This document shows positions 26,551 to 36,205 of a stretch of 64,000 bases of DNA, piece after piece. Source of the stretch: Desulfovibrio psychrotolerans (GTDB taxonomy: Bacteria; Desulfobacterota; Desulfovibrionia; Desulfovibrionales; Desulfovibrionaceae); NCBI RefSeq assembly GCF_013340305.1, contig NZ_BLVP01000010.1, forward strand, positions 124,001-188,000, written 5' to 3'. Within the stretch, counting starts at the first letter, position 1, and each line of letters begins with the position of its first letter. The position numbers and the translations under genes are program-made. The notes under the pieces are model-generated. The model was not told where the DNA came from, did not search any database, and was given only the letters and a program-made list of their open reading frames with translations.

Positions 26551-27774
26551 TCAGGGGCGCAGGTCGGTAACGACAATCTTTCCGTCGATGATGGCCTGCC
26601 GGAGCGATTCCAGTTCCTCCACCACCGGGGCGGAGATGATGTCCCGCGTGTGCCGCATGTCCGTAAGGCTTACGCCGCCGGAAACAAGGCCGAAGTCCGC
26701 GACGCCCATCGTGAATCTGCCCTGTACAGCCTTGGAGACCTCTGCGTAGGTGGCGGTGTCCAGCCGTTTGACCATGCTGGTAAGCACCTTGCCTCTGGCC
26801 ATGTCGTCCTGATCCGAATCTACGCCTATGACGTAGCGGTTTTCCGTCCTGCGTGCCGCCTCTATAACCCCGTTGCCCGTAAGGCCCGCCACGGCGAAGA
26901 TGATATCCACGCCGTCTTCGAACATGGCAGCGGCCATGGTAAAACCTGCGTCGGGGTTGTCGAATCCGGAAAAGTCTCCCGGCCCGCTTACGTGGTGTAT
27001 TTCCACCACCACATCGGGAGCCACGTGGCGTACCCCTTCCATGAATCCCTGCGCGAAGGCGGCCACGGGGGGAATGTCCGTGCCGCCCAGAAAGCCCACC
27101 CGCCGGGTTTTGCTCACGCGGCCTGCCAGTGCTCCGGCAAGGAAAGAACCTTCGTGCTGGCGGAAAAGGATGGACGCCAAGTTGGGAATGCCGGAGACTT
27201 TTTCCTCATAAAAGATGAACTTTTTTTCCGGGAACTGTTCGGCAAAGACGCGGGCATGGCCCGTGTGCTGTGCGCCGAGCAGCACCATAATGTCGCACTG
27301 CCGCACAAGATGAGCCACAGCCTCTGTCTTGGCCGTGCCTGTGGCGTCGGCTTCCAGCACATTGAGGGCGAAGCCCAGCTCCTGCTGAGCCTTGCGCAGG
27401 CCGCCGTAGGCCATGTCGTTGAAGGACATATCGCCGAGTCCGCCCGCGCCGGTGACAAAACCGACGGTTATGGCGCGGGGATCGGGAGCGGAGGTGTCTG
27501 CAGACATCGCGGACATTGCGGACGGTGCGGCGTGCGCACGGTGAACCGGAACCGTCAGTACCAGAAGGGCAGCAAGCAGGCAGGTCGCGATGGACAGCAC
27601 GCCGGGTCGGGGGAGCCGGGTGCACCGTGAGAGGATTGCGGCCACTGGCTGCGGTGCGCTGAATGAACTGTGTGCGGGCCGCATGACGCGTGACGACGGG
27701 GTGAACCGGGGCAGCAGAGTGAGCAGGGCAGATCGGGCGGGCGTGGCACGGAGCCGGAATTCCTTGTTCCTCAT
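26551..27774 (-). CDS. BMP family ABC transporter substrate-binding protein
   Basis: A BMP (PnrA/Med) type periplasmic protein that usually binds purine nucleosides. The mature core starts near ITVGFVTGAGGLGDMSFNDMAYGG and keeps GSFLAGALAG, DIIFAVAGLTGNGVIEAA and VIGVDSDQ, all family landmarks. The N-terminus is unusual: the first ATG gives about 75 residues before a Sec signal core (LSIATCLLAALLVLTVPVHRAHA), so the true start may be internal (for example M31). No permease or ATPase genes adjoin it, so the transporter would have to be elsewhere. Confidence 0.85.
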   Translation of the reverse strand: MRNKEFRLRATPARSALLTLLPRFTPSSRVMRPAHSSFSAPQPVAAILSRCTRLPRPGVLSIATCLLAALLVLTVPVHRAHAAPSAMSAMSADTSAPDPRAITVGFVTGAGGLGDMSFNDMAYGGLRKAQQELGFALNVLEADATGTAKTEAVAHLVRQCDIMVLLGAQHTGHARVFAEQFPEKKFIFYEEKVSGIPNLASILFRQHEGSFLAGALAGRVSKTRRVGFLGGTDIPPVAAFAQGFMEGVRHVAPDVVVEIHHVSGPGDFSGFDNPDAGFTMAAAMFEDGVDIIFAVAGLTGNGVIEAARRTENRYVIGVDSDQDDMARGKVLTSMVKRLDTATYAEVSKAVQGRFTMGVADFGLVSGGVSLTDMRHTRDIISAPVVEELESLRQAIIDGKIVVTDLRP

Positions 27775-27843
27775 GAAGAACCCCTTTGCGGCAGTGCGCC
27801 GCCTGTTGCCGTTATGCCGCACCCTTCCGGGCATGGCCGGTTT

Positions 27844-28428
27844 TCATCCGAAAAATGCCGTGAAGACGCCGCGTTCCGCAAGAATCTTCACGCCAATGAG
27901 CAGCAGCACGCAGCCGCCCGCCACCTCCGCCACCTGTCCGAAACGGGAGGCTCCGGCGATGAGGCGGCCGATATGCAGACCTGCCGCCGTGAAGATAAGG
28001 GCTATCAGACCGATGATGAGGGCGGGGTACCATATGGATATGCCCAGCACGGACATGGAAAGCCCCACAGCCAGTGCGTCTATGCTGGTGGCCACGGAAA
28101 GCATGATAAGCGACATGCCCCGCGTGGGGTCGCAGCGTTCCCCTTCCTCGCAGTCCGCTTCAAAGGCTTCGCGCAGCATGCGCACTCCTATCCACGCCAG
28201 CAGGGCAAAGGCTATCCAGTGGGCGTACGATTCGATGAATCCCCGCACGGTGAGGCCCAGTGACCAGCCGATAATGGGCATGATGGCCTGAAACAGGCCG
28301 AAGTGCCACGCCAGGCGGAAGGTCTGGCGCGAATCCACGCATTTGAGCTGCACGCCCGTGGCAATGGCAACGGCAAAGGCATCCATGGCAAGCGCCACGG
28401 CTATGGCAACGAGTTCAAGTCCGTTCAC
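27844..28428 (-). CDS. mntP: manganese efflux pump MntP
   Basis: A 194-residue, six-TM protein beginning MNGLELVAIAVALAMDAFAVAIATG, the MntP signature with the DAFAV aspartate, and a second MSLIMLSVATSIDALAVGLS repeat in the C-terminal half carrying the matching aspartate. MntP exports Mn2+. It immediately follows the MarR-type gene (two bases), so the two are probably cotranscribed. Confidence 0.92.
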   Translation of the reverse strand: MNGLELVAIAVALAMDAFAVAIATGVQLKCVDSRQTFRLAWHFGLFQAIMPIIGWSLGLTVRGFIESYAHWIAFALLAWIGVRMLREAFEADCEEGERCDPTRGMSLIMLSVATSIDALAVGLSMSVLGISIWYPALIIGLIALIFTAAGLHIGRLIAGASRFGQVAEVAGGCVLLLIGVKILAERGVFTAFFG

Positions 28429-28430
28429 GG

Positions 28431-28880
28431 TCAGAAAGCCTTGTTCATAATGTGCAGGCAGTGGCGCAGGGTTGCGCGTTCTTCATCACTCAGGCTGGCG
28501 GTGAGGGTTTCCGTCAGTTGCATGTGCAGCCTGTCGTGTTCCTCGAAGAGTTCCCTGCCCGTTGCTGTCAGTTCCACGATGATGGAACGGCGGTCGGATT
28601 CGTGGGGGCGGCGGCGCACGCAGCCTTTGTCGGAAAGTCTGTCCACAAGCACGGTCAGCGTGCCGGTGGTGATGCCCATGTGCGCGGCAAGCTCTTTCAT
28701 GGGCATGGAGCCGTGAATGCCCAGCACTTCCAGCGTGTGCACCTGCGGCAGGGTGAGCCCCTTTTCCCGCACCACATCATGCTCCCACGATGAGAGCCGC
28801 TCGTAGAATTCGATGATGAGATGGTTCAGTCTGGTATGGCAGCACGGGTCGTGCTCATTGCCGTGGTCCGTATCGTTCAA
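28431..28880 (-). CDS. MarR family transcriptional regulator
   Basis: A 149-residue winged-helix regulator: LTLPQVHTLEVLGIHGSMPMKELAAHMGITTGTLTVLVDRL is the helix-turn-helix with the wing at RRRPHESDRRSIIVELT. I choose a TTG start at 28880 because GAGGGG lies seven bases before it; the much longer frame upstream runs through repeats and the opposite end of the EcfT gene without signature. It lies just before mntP and may control it or the EcfT gene. Confidence 0.85.
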   Translation of the reverse strand: MNDTDHGNEHDPCCHTRLNHLIIEFYERLSSWEHDVVREKGLTLPQVHTLEVLGIHGSMPMKELAAHMGITTGTLTVLVDRLSDKGCVRRRPHESDRRSIIVELTATGRELFEEHDRLHMQLTETLTASLSDEERATLRHCLHIMNKAF

Positions 28881-28992
28881 AGCGGTTCCCCTCAAATCTG
28901 TTCCCGCAGAGAGGTTCTTTTGGGTGCCTGCGGGTAGAGAAGGCGGCAGCCGGGTTGCGGCAGTTTCTGACGTTGCGCGTTCGCCGTGCTCC

Positions 28993-29040
28993 GGCCAGGC
29001 AGCATGCGCCGGAATAGGCCAGGCGGCATGCGCCGGAATA
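28993..29040. repeat. 24-base tandem repeat, two copies plus a partial
   Basis: Two adjacent copies of a 24-base unit beginning GGCCAGGC and ending CCGGAATA differ at one position; a third partial copy (GGCCGGATGCGC) follows. They lie in the roughly 280-base gap between the MarR gene and the EcfT gene. Confidence 0.85.
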
Positions 29041-29158
29041 GGCCGGATGCGCAAGGCATCTGGGGTTCTATAGATGGTAACGGTGATGCCTGCAAGTGCC
29101 AAGGCCTTGCCCGGTTTTGCCCTTCGCGGGCGGTATGGCGGATTGAGGTCGCACAGGC

Positions 29159-29902
29159 TCAGAGATAGAGCAGGGCAAGGCCCATGGCCGCCACAAGGCA
29201 TCCGCCCGTCCATGCAAGGGGCTGCGGGGGAAAGCTGGGCACCCATGCTTCCGGCGTGTCCAGCCCGCGTGCGGCCACAGCCACGGTCTGGGTCCATGTT
29301 TTCTGCGCAAGCACGCGTAGCACCGCCTGCGGAACCAGCAGGAAACACTGCCACCGCGACCGCCTGGGACGGCGCAGGCGCATGGATTCGCGCACCTGCA
29401 TGAGGGTGCGTTGGGCAAGGGGCAGAAAATGGATCATGAGTGCCAGAGACAGAGCTGTTTTCCAGCTGTTGCGCCCCAGCAGGGGCCGCAGGAACCATGA
29501 CAGGGCCAGTCCCAGTTGGCGGGGGGAGCTGCTGAGCGCGAGAATAAGCCCCAGTGCTATGAGAATGCCCAGCCTCCCCGCCAGCAGGCCCGCATCCGCC
29601 GCTGCCTGTCGAAGCAGGGGAGCGTAGGGGGGCGGCGTGTGCAGCAGGGCCATGGCATCCAGCCCGAATTTGAGCAGGCCCCATAACAGCACGAACATGC
29701 CGTAGGAGCGCAGCATGGGCCAGTGGGTGCGTGAGAAGAATTCTGCCCTGAGGCAGAGAATCCACAGGCAGGTGCCCAGTATGGCCAGTGCCGCGGGGGA
29801 AAGGTGCCATGCGAGCACGCCGAAGCAGCCCGCGAGAAGTATCTTCAGGCGCGGGTCGACAAGGGCTATCCAGTGGGGAGGCGGCGTGTGTTGCAGGGGC
29901 AT
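29159..29902 (-). CDS. ECF transporter T component (EcfT/CbiQ-like)
   Basis: A 247-residue membrane protein with about five hydrophobic segments and two cytoplasmic Ala-Arg-Gly type motifs: QVRESMRLRR and AVAARGLDTPEAW, the coupling helices that contact the energising ATPases. T components couple the ATPases to vitamin- or cobalt-binding S components. Here no A or S gene adjoins it, so it must work with proteins encoded elsewhere. It is divergent from umuD. Confidence 0.75.
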   Translation of the reverse strand: MPLQHTPPPHWIALVDPRLKILLAGCFGVLAWHLSPAALAILGTCLWILCLRAEFFSRTHWPMLRSYGMFVLLWGLLKFGLDAMALLHTPPPYAPLLRQAAADAGLLAGRLGILIALGLILALSSSPRQLGLALSWFLRPLLGRNSWKTALSLALMIHFLPLAQRTLMQVRESMRLRRPRRSRWQCFLLVPQAVLRVLAQKTWTQTVAVAARGLDTPEAWVPSFPPQPLAWTGGCLVAAMGLALLYL

Positions 29903-30082
29903 GGTGTCCTGACCGGCGGCGGGACTGCCGGATTATTTGTTGCATAGGGTGGCTGCACTGCCCGCAGTTCAGGAGCGGACATCAGTCCGTGTTGCTCTCG
30001 CGCTCCGTGTACCGGCGGTGTATGGTCTTTCATGGGGTCCCGCCGGGCGGGGCCGTTTTTCGTCCGTACAGGGAGATGGCGT

Positions 30083-30520
30083 ATGACACAAGTACAATCT
30101 GCATCCGGCATGGTACCGGAACACGGAACGGGCGGGCGGGGATGCCCGCTGTTTCTCAATCCCGTTGCAGCGGGGTTTCCCTCTCCGGCGGAGGACTATG
30201 TGGAACGTCCGCTGGACCTTAACGAACACCTTGTGCGCAACCCGGTTGCCACCTTCTTTGTCCGCGCGCAGGGAGATTCCATGACCGGGGCGGGCATTCT
30301 GGACGGGGACATTCTGGTGGTGGACCGCTCCGTGGCCCCTGTGCATAACCGCATCGTCATTGCCGCCGTGCATGGGGAACTTACGGTAAAGCGCCTGTAT
30401 CTGCGGGAAGGTGCCGTGCTGCTCATGCCCGAAAACGAGAACTATCCGCCGCTGGATGTGACCGGACAGGAGGACGTGACCGTGTGGGGCGTGGTAACGG
30501 CAGTGGTGCGCACCCTGTAG
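30083..30520 (+). CDS. umuD: UmuD-type LexA-like protease subunit
   Basis: A 145-residue UmuD. Self-cleavage at Ala-Gly (PVAAGFPS, residues 30-31) is followed by the catalytic serine in GDSMTGAG and the lysine in VKRLY. ATG at 30083 follows GGGAGA; an upstream frame start is unsupported. UmuD processed by RecA becomes part of DNA polymerase V. The gene precedes umuC by 14 bases. Confidence 0.92.
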   Translation: MTQVQSASGMVPEHGTGGRGCPLFLNPVAAGFPSPAEDYVERPLDLNEHLVRNPVATFFVRAQGDSMTGAGILDGDILVVDRSVAPVHNRIVIAAVHGELTVKRLYLREGAVLLMPENENYPPLDVTGQEDVTVWGVVTAVVRTL

Positions 30521-30534
30521 GCAAGGAGACGGAG

Positions 30535-31872
30535 ATGGCTGCCGTTTTTGCCCTTGTGGACTGCAATAATTTCTACTGCTCCTGCGAGCGGGTCTTCCGC
30601 CCGGACCTTGAAGCGCGCCCGGTGGTGGTGCTTTCCAACAACGACGGCTGCATCATAGCCCGCTCGGCGGAAGCCAAGAAGCTGGGCATAGGCATGGGCG
30701 AGCCGTACCATAAGCTCAAGGGGGCGTTGCTCCGGCAGGGGGTGACGGTGTTTTCCTCCAACTACGCCCTGTACGGCGACCTGTCTGCCCGGGTCATGCG
30801 CGTGCTGGAGATGTTCAGTCCCATGGTGGAAGTCTATTCCATTGACGAGGCTTTTCTGCGGCTGGAAGGCGTTGCCGGGCAGAAGCGCACGGAACATGCC
30901 CGCCGCATGCGGCAACAGGTGCGGCAGTGGACGGGCATACCTGTTTCCGTGGGCATGGGGCCCACCAGAACCCTTGCCAAGCTGGCAAGCCGGGTGTGCA
31001 AATCCATACCCGCCTGCGATGGTGTGTTTGACCTGACGCGCTATGCCGGGGATGCCGCAGCCATGAACCGTATTCTGGATACGGTGGCGGCGGGAGATGT
31101 GTGGGGCGTGGGCAGACGCTATGCCGCCATGCTGGAGCGCCACGGCGTGCTTACCGCGCGGCAACTGCGGGATATGCCCGACGACTGGGTGCGCCGACGC
31201 ATGACCGTTGTGGGTCTGCGTACGGTGCTGGAGTTGCGGGGTATTTCCTGCGTGGAGCCGGAGGACGTGCAGCCCCGGCGGTCCATTCTTTCTTCCCGCT
31301 CCTTCGGCACGCCGGTGAAACTGCGCGCCCATGCGCACGAGGCTCTGACGGCGCATATCACCCGCGCGGCGGAGAAGCTGCGCCGGGAAGGGCTGGTGGC
31401 GCATACGGCGGGCGTGATGATCCGGGCGTATGACAGCCTTGCCGCAATCGCCCGCACTGCTGACGAAGATGCCGGCGGGGAAGACAGACCCTATGCCGAC
31501 TTCGCCACCCGTCACCTTGTCCGCGCCACGGACTACACGCCCCACCTGCTGCAGGCGGGGCGCGAACTGCTGGATGCCGTATTCCGTGAGGGGCTGCGCT
31601 ACAAAAAGGTGGGGGTGCTGCTTACAGGGCTGGAGGGCAGACACGCGGGGCAGCACAGTCTGCTGGACTGCATGACCGGAGAATCGGCCCGCGACAAAAC
31701 GCGCGATGCCCTGATGCGCACGGCAGACAGCATTAACGCCCGCCACGGGCGCGGCACCCTGCGCTATGCCGCAGAAGGGGCGGATGAAAAGGCCCCGTGG
31801 CACATGCGGCAGCGTTTCCGTTCGCCGGGTTACACCACGGCATGGAAGGAGCTTGCCCGGGTACGCGGGTAG
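30535..31872 (+). CDS. umuC: DNA polymerase V catalytic subunit UmuC
   Basis: A 445-residue Y-family translesion polymerase. MAAVFALVDCNNFYCSCERVF carries the first metal aspartate; VYSIDEAFLRL the second pair near residue 100. The little-finger domain and C-terminal clamp-binding end look complete. ATG 30535 has GGAGACGGAG before it. Forms an umuDC operon; the SOS operator is not obvious by eye. Confidence 0.95.
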   Translation: MAAVFALVDCNNFYCSCERVFRPDLEARPVVVLSNNDGCIIARSAEAKKLGIGMGEPYHKLKGALLRQGVTVFSSNYALYGDLSARVMRVLEMFSPMVEVYSIDEAFLRLEGVAGQKRTEHARRMRQQVRQWTGIPVSVGMGPTRTLAKLASRVCKSIPACDGVFDLTRYAGDAAAMNRILDTVAAGDVWGVGRRYAAMLERHGVLTARQLRDMPDDWVRRRMTVVGLRTVLELRGISCVEPEDVQPRRSILSSRSFGTPVKLRAHAHEALTAHITRAAEKLRREGLVAHTAGVMIRAYDSLAAIARTADEDAGGEDRPYADFATRHLVRATDYTPHLLQAGRELLDAVFREGLRYKKVGVLLTGLEGRHAGQHSLLDCMTGESARDKTRDALMRTADSINARHGRGTLRYAAEGADEKAPWHMRQRFRSPGYTTAWKELARVRG

Positions 31873-31963
31873 CAGCAGAAAATGCTCGGCGTTTCGTACA
31901 TCATGGCCGGAATCAGTGCGGGTACACGGGTGCAGGTCACGGGCGCGGTGCGCCGGTCAGTCG

Positions 31964-33460
31964 CTAGCTGCCCAGCAGGGCGGCGGCAAAGTCCGCGCCG
32001 TTGAAGGGGCGCAGGTCTTCCATCTTTTCTCCGAGCCCGATGTGCGAAATGGGTATGCCAAATTCCATGGCTACGGCGACCACAATCCCGCCCTTGGCGG
32101 TGCCGTCCAGCTTGGTGAGAATAATCTCGTCCAGCTTGCACGACTCGTTGAAAATCTTGGTCTGCGAAAGGGCGTTCTGTCCCGTGGTGGCGTCTATGGT
32201 CAGGATGGTGCGGTGCGGTGCGCCGGGATGTTTTTTGCCCAGCACGTTACGTATCTTCTGCAGTTCCGCCATAAGGTCCACCTTGGTCTGCAACCTGCCC
32301 GCCGTGTCTACAAAGAGTACATCATACCCTTCCTTTACGGCCAGCTCCACAGCTTCATAGGCAACGGCGGCGGGGTCTGAGTTCGGGCCCTTGGCATAGA
32401 AGCCTGCGCCCACGCGGTCCGCCCATACCTGCAACTGCTCTATGGCGGCGGCGCGGAAGGTGTCGCTCGCCGCAATGAGCACCTTTTTTCCCTGCATGCG
32501 GGCGCGGTAGGCGAGTTTGGCAATGGTGGTGGTCTTGCCCACGCCGTTTACGCCGATCATGAGCACCACTTCCGGCAGGTTCACGGCCTTGATGCGCGGC
32601 GGCATCTTGAAAATTTCCTCAAGCTCCTCGCGCATAAGGGCCTTGAAGTGTTCGGGCTTGTCCGTGCCGGATTTGCGTACCCGTTCGCGCAGGCGGTTCA
32701 CCAGCTTCATGGTGGGTTCAAAGCCCACATCCGCCATAATGAGTATTTCTTCCAGCTCCTGCCAGAAGCCTTCGTTCATGGTGGCGTGGGAAGAGAGCAG
32801 CCCGTCTATCTGGCGGGTAATCTGCTCCTTGGTCTTGGTAAGCCCCTCGGAAAGCTTGAGGAGCAGGCGCGAACGCTCGTCCTCCTCGTCTTCCAGATCA
32901 AGGGCAAGGGCAAGGCGGTATTGTAGTTCGGAGCGGAAGTCGCCCACGTGGACGTATTCCATAACATCCAGCCAGCGGGAGAATTCAGCGATGAAGGCAT
33001 CCGCTTCCGCTGCGGGGGCGTCCAGCGCGGAGAAGAAGAAGCGCAGACGTTCCCACAGGGTGTCGTCCGCCTTGTCCACTCCGCCGAGCACATGCTCCAG
33101 CCAGACAGAAAGGCGGGGTTCCGCGCCGCGCAGGGCAAGGGTGAGATCCTTCTGCCACTGGGGCGAGTCTGCCCGTGCCGTTGCCTGTGCCGGTTGCTGT
33201 GCCGGTTCCTGAGCAGCCGGAGCCTGCACGCGTGAAGGCGCGCCTTCCGCCGGAGTGTCAGGCGATGCCGTGGTCTGTTTTTCCGGTTCTGCCTGCGTTA
33301 TCTGTTCCGGCAGTTCCGACAGTACCGGCAGTTCTTCCGGGGCAGCCTGTCCCGGTGCCTGGGCATCGGTCGGCTGTGCAGCGGTTTCTGCCGGAGCGGC
33401 TGCCGTATCGTCAGTGGTCTCGCCGGACCACAACCGTTTCAACTTGGAAAAAAAGCCCAT
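31964..33460 (-). CDS. ftsY: signal recognition particle receptor FtsY
   Basis: FtsY (498 residues) docks SRP-ribosome complexes on the inner membrane. Residues 1-110 are an acidic, Ala/Pro/Glu-rich low-complexity A domain (many PAEEL/PVPA-like repeats), then the N domain and the NG GTPase with GVNGVGKTTTIAKLA, DTFRAAAIEQL, DTAGRLQ and TKLDGTAKGG. The A domain length is longer than average. It is convergent with umuC and divergent from the next kinase. Confidence 0.95.
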   Translation of the reverse strand: MGFFSKLKRLWSGETTDDTAAAPAETAAQPTDAQAPGQAAPEELPVLSELPEQITQAEPEKQTTASPDTPAEGAPSRVQAPAAQEPAQQPAQATARADSPQWQKDLTLALRGAEPRLSVWLEHVLGGVDKADDTLWERLRFFFSALDAPAAEADAFIAEFSRWLDVMEYVHVGDFRSELQYRLALALDLEDEEDERSRLLLKLSEGLTKTKEQITRQIDGLLSSHATMNEGFWQELEEILIMADVGFEPTMKLVNRLRERVRKSGTDKPEHFKALMREELEEIFKMPPRIKAVNLPEVVLMIGVNGVGKTTTIAKLAYRARMQGKKVLIAASDTFRAAAIEQLQVWADRVGAGFYAKGPNSDPAAVAYEAVELAVKEGYDVLFVDTAGRLQTKVDLMAELQKIRNVLGKKHPGAPHRTILTIDATTGQNALSQTKIFNESCKLDEIILTKLDGTAKGGIVVAVAMEFGIPISHIGLGEKMEDLRPFNGADFAAALLGS

Positions 33461-33771
33461 GGCGTTCCCCGACTGAAGCGGGACGTATCCCGTCTGTATT
33501 GAAAAATAAGCGCGACCAATGGTGCATCTGCCGCGATGTGGGTTTGATGAACCAGTCTTTCTTGCGCATTACGCGCACGGAGTCAAGTGCGGGAGGTTGC
33601 GCAGAGGCGGGAAAACGTGCAATATTTACCTTTAAGTCAGCACGTACTTATGCTATGTCCCTTATGGCACAGGCTGTTACGTTTTGTCGTTCGTGGCGGT
33701 TCGTTTGAGCATGCGGCGCGGTGTATCTTTCATACTGGCCCTGCTGGCAATACGGGCAATACAGGTTGAGC
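33461..33771. promoter_or_regulatory. divergent promoter region, ftsY and PAS kinase
   Basis: About 310 bases without a gene. On the plus strand TTTACC (33627-33632) and TATGCT (33651-33656) are 18 bases apart and could serve the kinase gene; for ftsY no convincing boxes were found by eye. Confidence 0.3.
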
Positions 33772-36078
33772 ATGCAGGAAAAGGTTGCTTCCAAACGTGC
33801 GTATTCACCGGTGAACCTCTTCAGGGGGCGCTCTATATCGCGTGATCTGACCATAAGCCTTATGGTCATGATCCTGCTTGTGGTGGCTTCCACGCTTTCG
33901 TGGCAGTATCTGCGCAATTCGCAGGCCATGCTCCGCGAAGTGGAAAGCAAGGCCGATGAGTACATAACCCGCCTTTCGGATATTCTGTCTGTTCCCATCT
34001 GGAATTTCGACACCCGCACCATTGATCAGATAGGCACCGTGTTCGCCCAGTACGACTTGGTGAACGAGGTGCGCATAATGGACCCGCTGGGCAAGGTGCT
34101 TTTCAGCACCGTAAAGCGTGATGACGCGGATGCCCGGGTCTACCGCGAGCGCGACATCATGTACGAGGGCGAGGTGATAGGCCACGCCACGGTGGTGCTC
34201 ACTCTTGCCGGATACAAGAAGGACTTATCGCGTCTTGTCACCACCAACCTGCTGGCACTGAGCGGCGTGCTGGTGGTTATTCTTGTGGCCACGGGCATTC
34301 TGCTGCGCATCCATCTGCGCAAGCCGCTGGAAGAGCTGCTCCGGGGCATGGGGCAGGTGGCGCGGGGCGACTTCAAGTTCGACTTCAGCGTCATTCAGAA
34401 CGCGGAACTGGGGCTTATTGCCGACAACTTTGCCGTTATGGCGGCAGAGGTGGCGGCGCGCGAAAAGCAGCTTGTGGAAATGAACCGCCAACTGGAAGCC
34501 CAGATACGCGAGCGCGAACGGGCAGAAGCCGCCCTGCGGCAGAGTGAGGAACGTTATTCGCTGGCTGTTATCGCCACCAACGACGGCATATGGGACTGGG
34601 ACCTGCGGCAGGACCGGGTGTATTATTCCACCCGCTGGAAAGCCATTATCGGGTATCAGGACGCCGAGATAGACAATAATCTGGACGAGTGGCAGGGGCG
34701 TATGCATCCTGCCGATCTCGACAGGGTGCTGCGCGCGCAGGACGATTATCTGAGCGGCGTGACGGAGCAGTTTGAGGTGGAATACCGGATGCGCCACAAG
34801 GACGGCGAATACCGCTGGATACTTGGGCGCGGCATGTGTGTGCGTGACGAATCGGGCGAACCCTACCGCATGGCGGGCGCACACACGGATATTACCCAGC
34901 GCAAGCAGGCGGAACGTGAGCTCTGGGAAACCAAGAACACCCTAGACAACATCCTCAACTCCATGCCCTCCACCATTGTGAGCGTGGACAAGGACGCGCG
35001 CATAACCCAGTGGAACAAGACGGCGGAAGAAGTGACGGGCATTGCCGCCGCCGAAGCCTACGGGCGGCCCTTTGCGGACGTGCTGCCCCGCTACGGGTTC
35101 CTGCTCTCACACATTACGGAATCCATTGCCACGGGAACCAATATTTCTCTGGAAAAAGAAGCTGTTACCGAAGACGCGCGCACCCGGTATTTTGACATCA
35201 TCATCTACCCTGTTGTCACGCGGGGAGAGTTTTCCGCCGTTATCCGGCTGGATGACGTAACGGACCGCTTCCGCATTGAGGAAATGATGGTTCAGACTGA
35301 GAAGATGCTTTCCGTGGGCGGGCTGGCGGCAGGTATGGCGCACGAAATCAATAACCCGCTCGGCGGAATTTTGCAGGGCACACAGAATATCAAACGCCGC
35401 ATTTCCATGGATTTTCCTGCCAACCACAAGGCGGCGGAAGAAGCAGGATGCCCGCTGGAGAACATCCGCACCTATCTGGAGAGCCGGGGAATCATCCGTT
35501 TTCTGGAAGGCATTACCGAATCCGGCAGGCGCGCAGCAGATATTGTGAGCAACATGCTGGAATTCAGCCGCCGCAGCGAGGCGCGTCGCTCGTCTGTGAA
35601 TCTTGGCGAACTGATAGACAAAACCATAGAGCTGGCCGCCAATGACTATGACCTGAAAAAGAAATATGACTTCAGGCACATTGAGATCGTCCGCCAGTAC
35701 GATCCTACCCTGCCGCAGGTGCTCTGCTCGCCGCAGGAGGTTGAACAGGTGCTGCTGAACCTGCTCAAGAACGCCGCACAGGCGATGGTGGAACGCGGCG
35801 ATCGGAGCGATGCCCCGCGCATTGTCATAACCACCAGCCTTGACCGGGGGCGCGCCCGCATAGACGTGGCCGATAACGGTCCCGGCATGGACGAGGAAAC
35901 CCGCAAGCGCGTGTTCGAGCCGTTCTTCACCACCAAGGCGGTGGGCGAAGGAACGGGGCTTGGGCTTTCCGTCTCCTACTTCATCATCACCACCAATCAC
36001 GAAGGTCAGTTCACCGTGGACGCAGAACCGGGACGCGGCACTACCTTCACCATCCGGCTGCCGCTGGGCAGGCGGTAG
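33772..36078 (+). CDS. PAS-PAS sensor histidine kinase
   Basis: A 768-residue membrane kinase. TM near residues 26-46, a periplasmic domain (VPIWNFDTRTIDQI near 73-88) and a second TM near 160-180, HAMP to about 230 with a coiled coil (QLEAQIRERERAEAALRQSEERY), PAS/PAC 1 around 260-380 (YRMRHKDGEYRWILGRG), PAS 2 around 390-500, HisKA with H524 in MAHEINNPLGG, and an HATPase ending with GEGTGLGLSVSY. No receiver domain is attached, so a separate regulator must exist. Start M at MQEKVASK has only weak GGTTGAG before it. The gene ends at the boundary of the A+T-rich island. Confidence 0.9.
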   Translation: MQEKVASKRAYSPVNLFRGRSISRDLTISLMVMILLVVASTLSWQYLRNSQAMLREVESKADEYITRLSDILSVPIWNFDTRTIDQIGTVFAQYDLVNEVRIMDPLGKVLFSTVKRDDADARVYRERDIMYEGEVIGHATVVLTLAGYKKDLSRLVTTNLLALSGVLVVILVATGILLRIHLRKPLEELLRGMGQVARGDFKFDFSVIQNAELGLIADNFAVMAAEVAAREKQLVEMNRQLEAQIRERERAEAALRQSEERYSLAVIATNDGIWDWDLRQDRVYYSTRWKAIIGYQDAEIDNNLDEWQGRMHPADLDRVLRAQDDYLSGVTEQFEVEYRMRHKDGEYRWILGRGMCVRDESGEPYRMAGAHTDITQRKQAERELWETKNTLDNILNSMPSTIVSVDKDARITQWNKTAEEVTGIAAAEAYGRPFADVLPRYGFLLSHITESIATGTNISLEKEAVTEDARTRYFDIIIYPVVTRGEFSAVIRLDDVTDRFRIEEMMVQTEKMLSVGGLAAGMAHEINNPLGGILQGTQNIKRRISMDFPANHKAAEEAGCPLENIRTYLESRGIIRFLEGITESGRRAADIVSNMLEFSRRSEARRSSVNLGELIDKTIELAANDYDLKKKYDFRHIEIVRQYDPTLPQVLCSPQEVEQVLLNLLKNAAQAMVERGDRSDAPRIVITTSLDRGRARIDVADNGPGMDEETRKRVFEPFFTTKAVGEGTGLGLSVSYFIITTNHEGQFTVDAEPGRGTTFTIRLPLGRR

Positions 36079-36205
36079 GCCTTCCCGTACCCCTCCCGCC
36101 CTTAATGTTTCCGGGCTGTTGAGCCTCCCCCCCCTGCAAGCATACGAATGATAATGGGTTATGCCCCTGCGCCTGTGTGTGAAGCAGGGGTGGAGCAGCC
36201 TTGCG

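Noticed and set aside
28881-29945. Long N-terminal extension of the MarR frame
   Set aside because: It crosses tandem repeats and overlaps the EcfT gene in another frame; the TTG at 28880 has a good ribosome-binding site.
29930-30082. SOS box before umuD
   Set aside because: No palindrome of the expected type could be recognised by eye; the LexA motif of this group is uncertain.
30442-31803. 453-codon minus-strand frame over umuC
   Set aside because: Antisense to a clear umuC; no signature.
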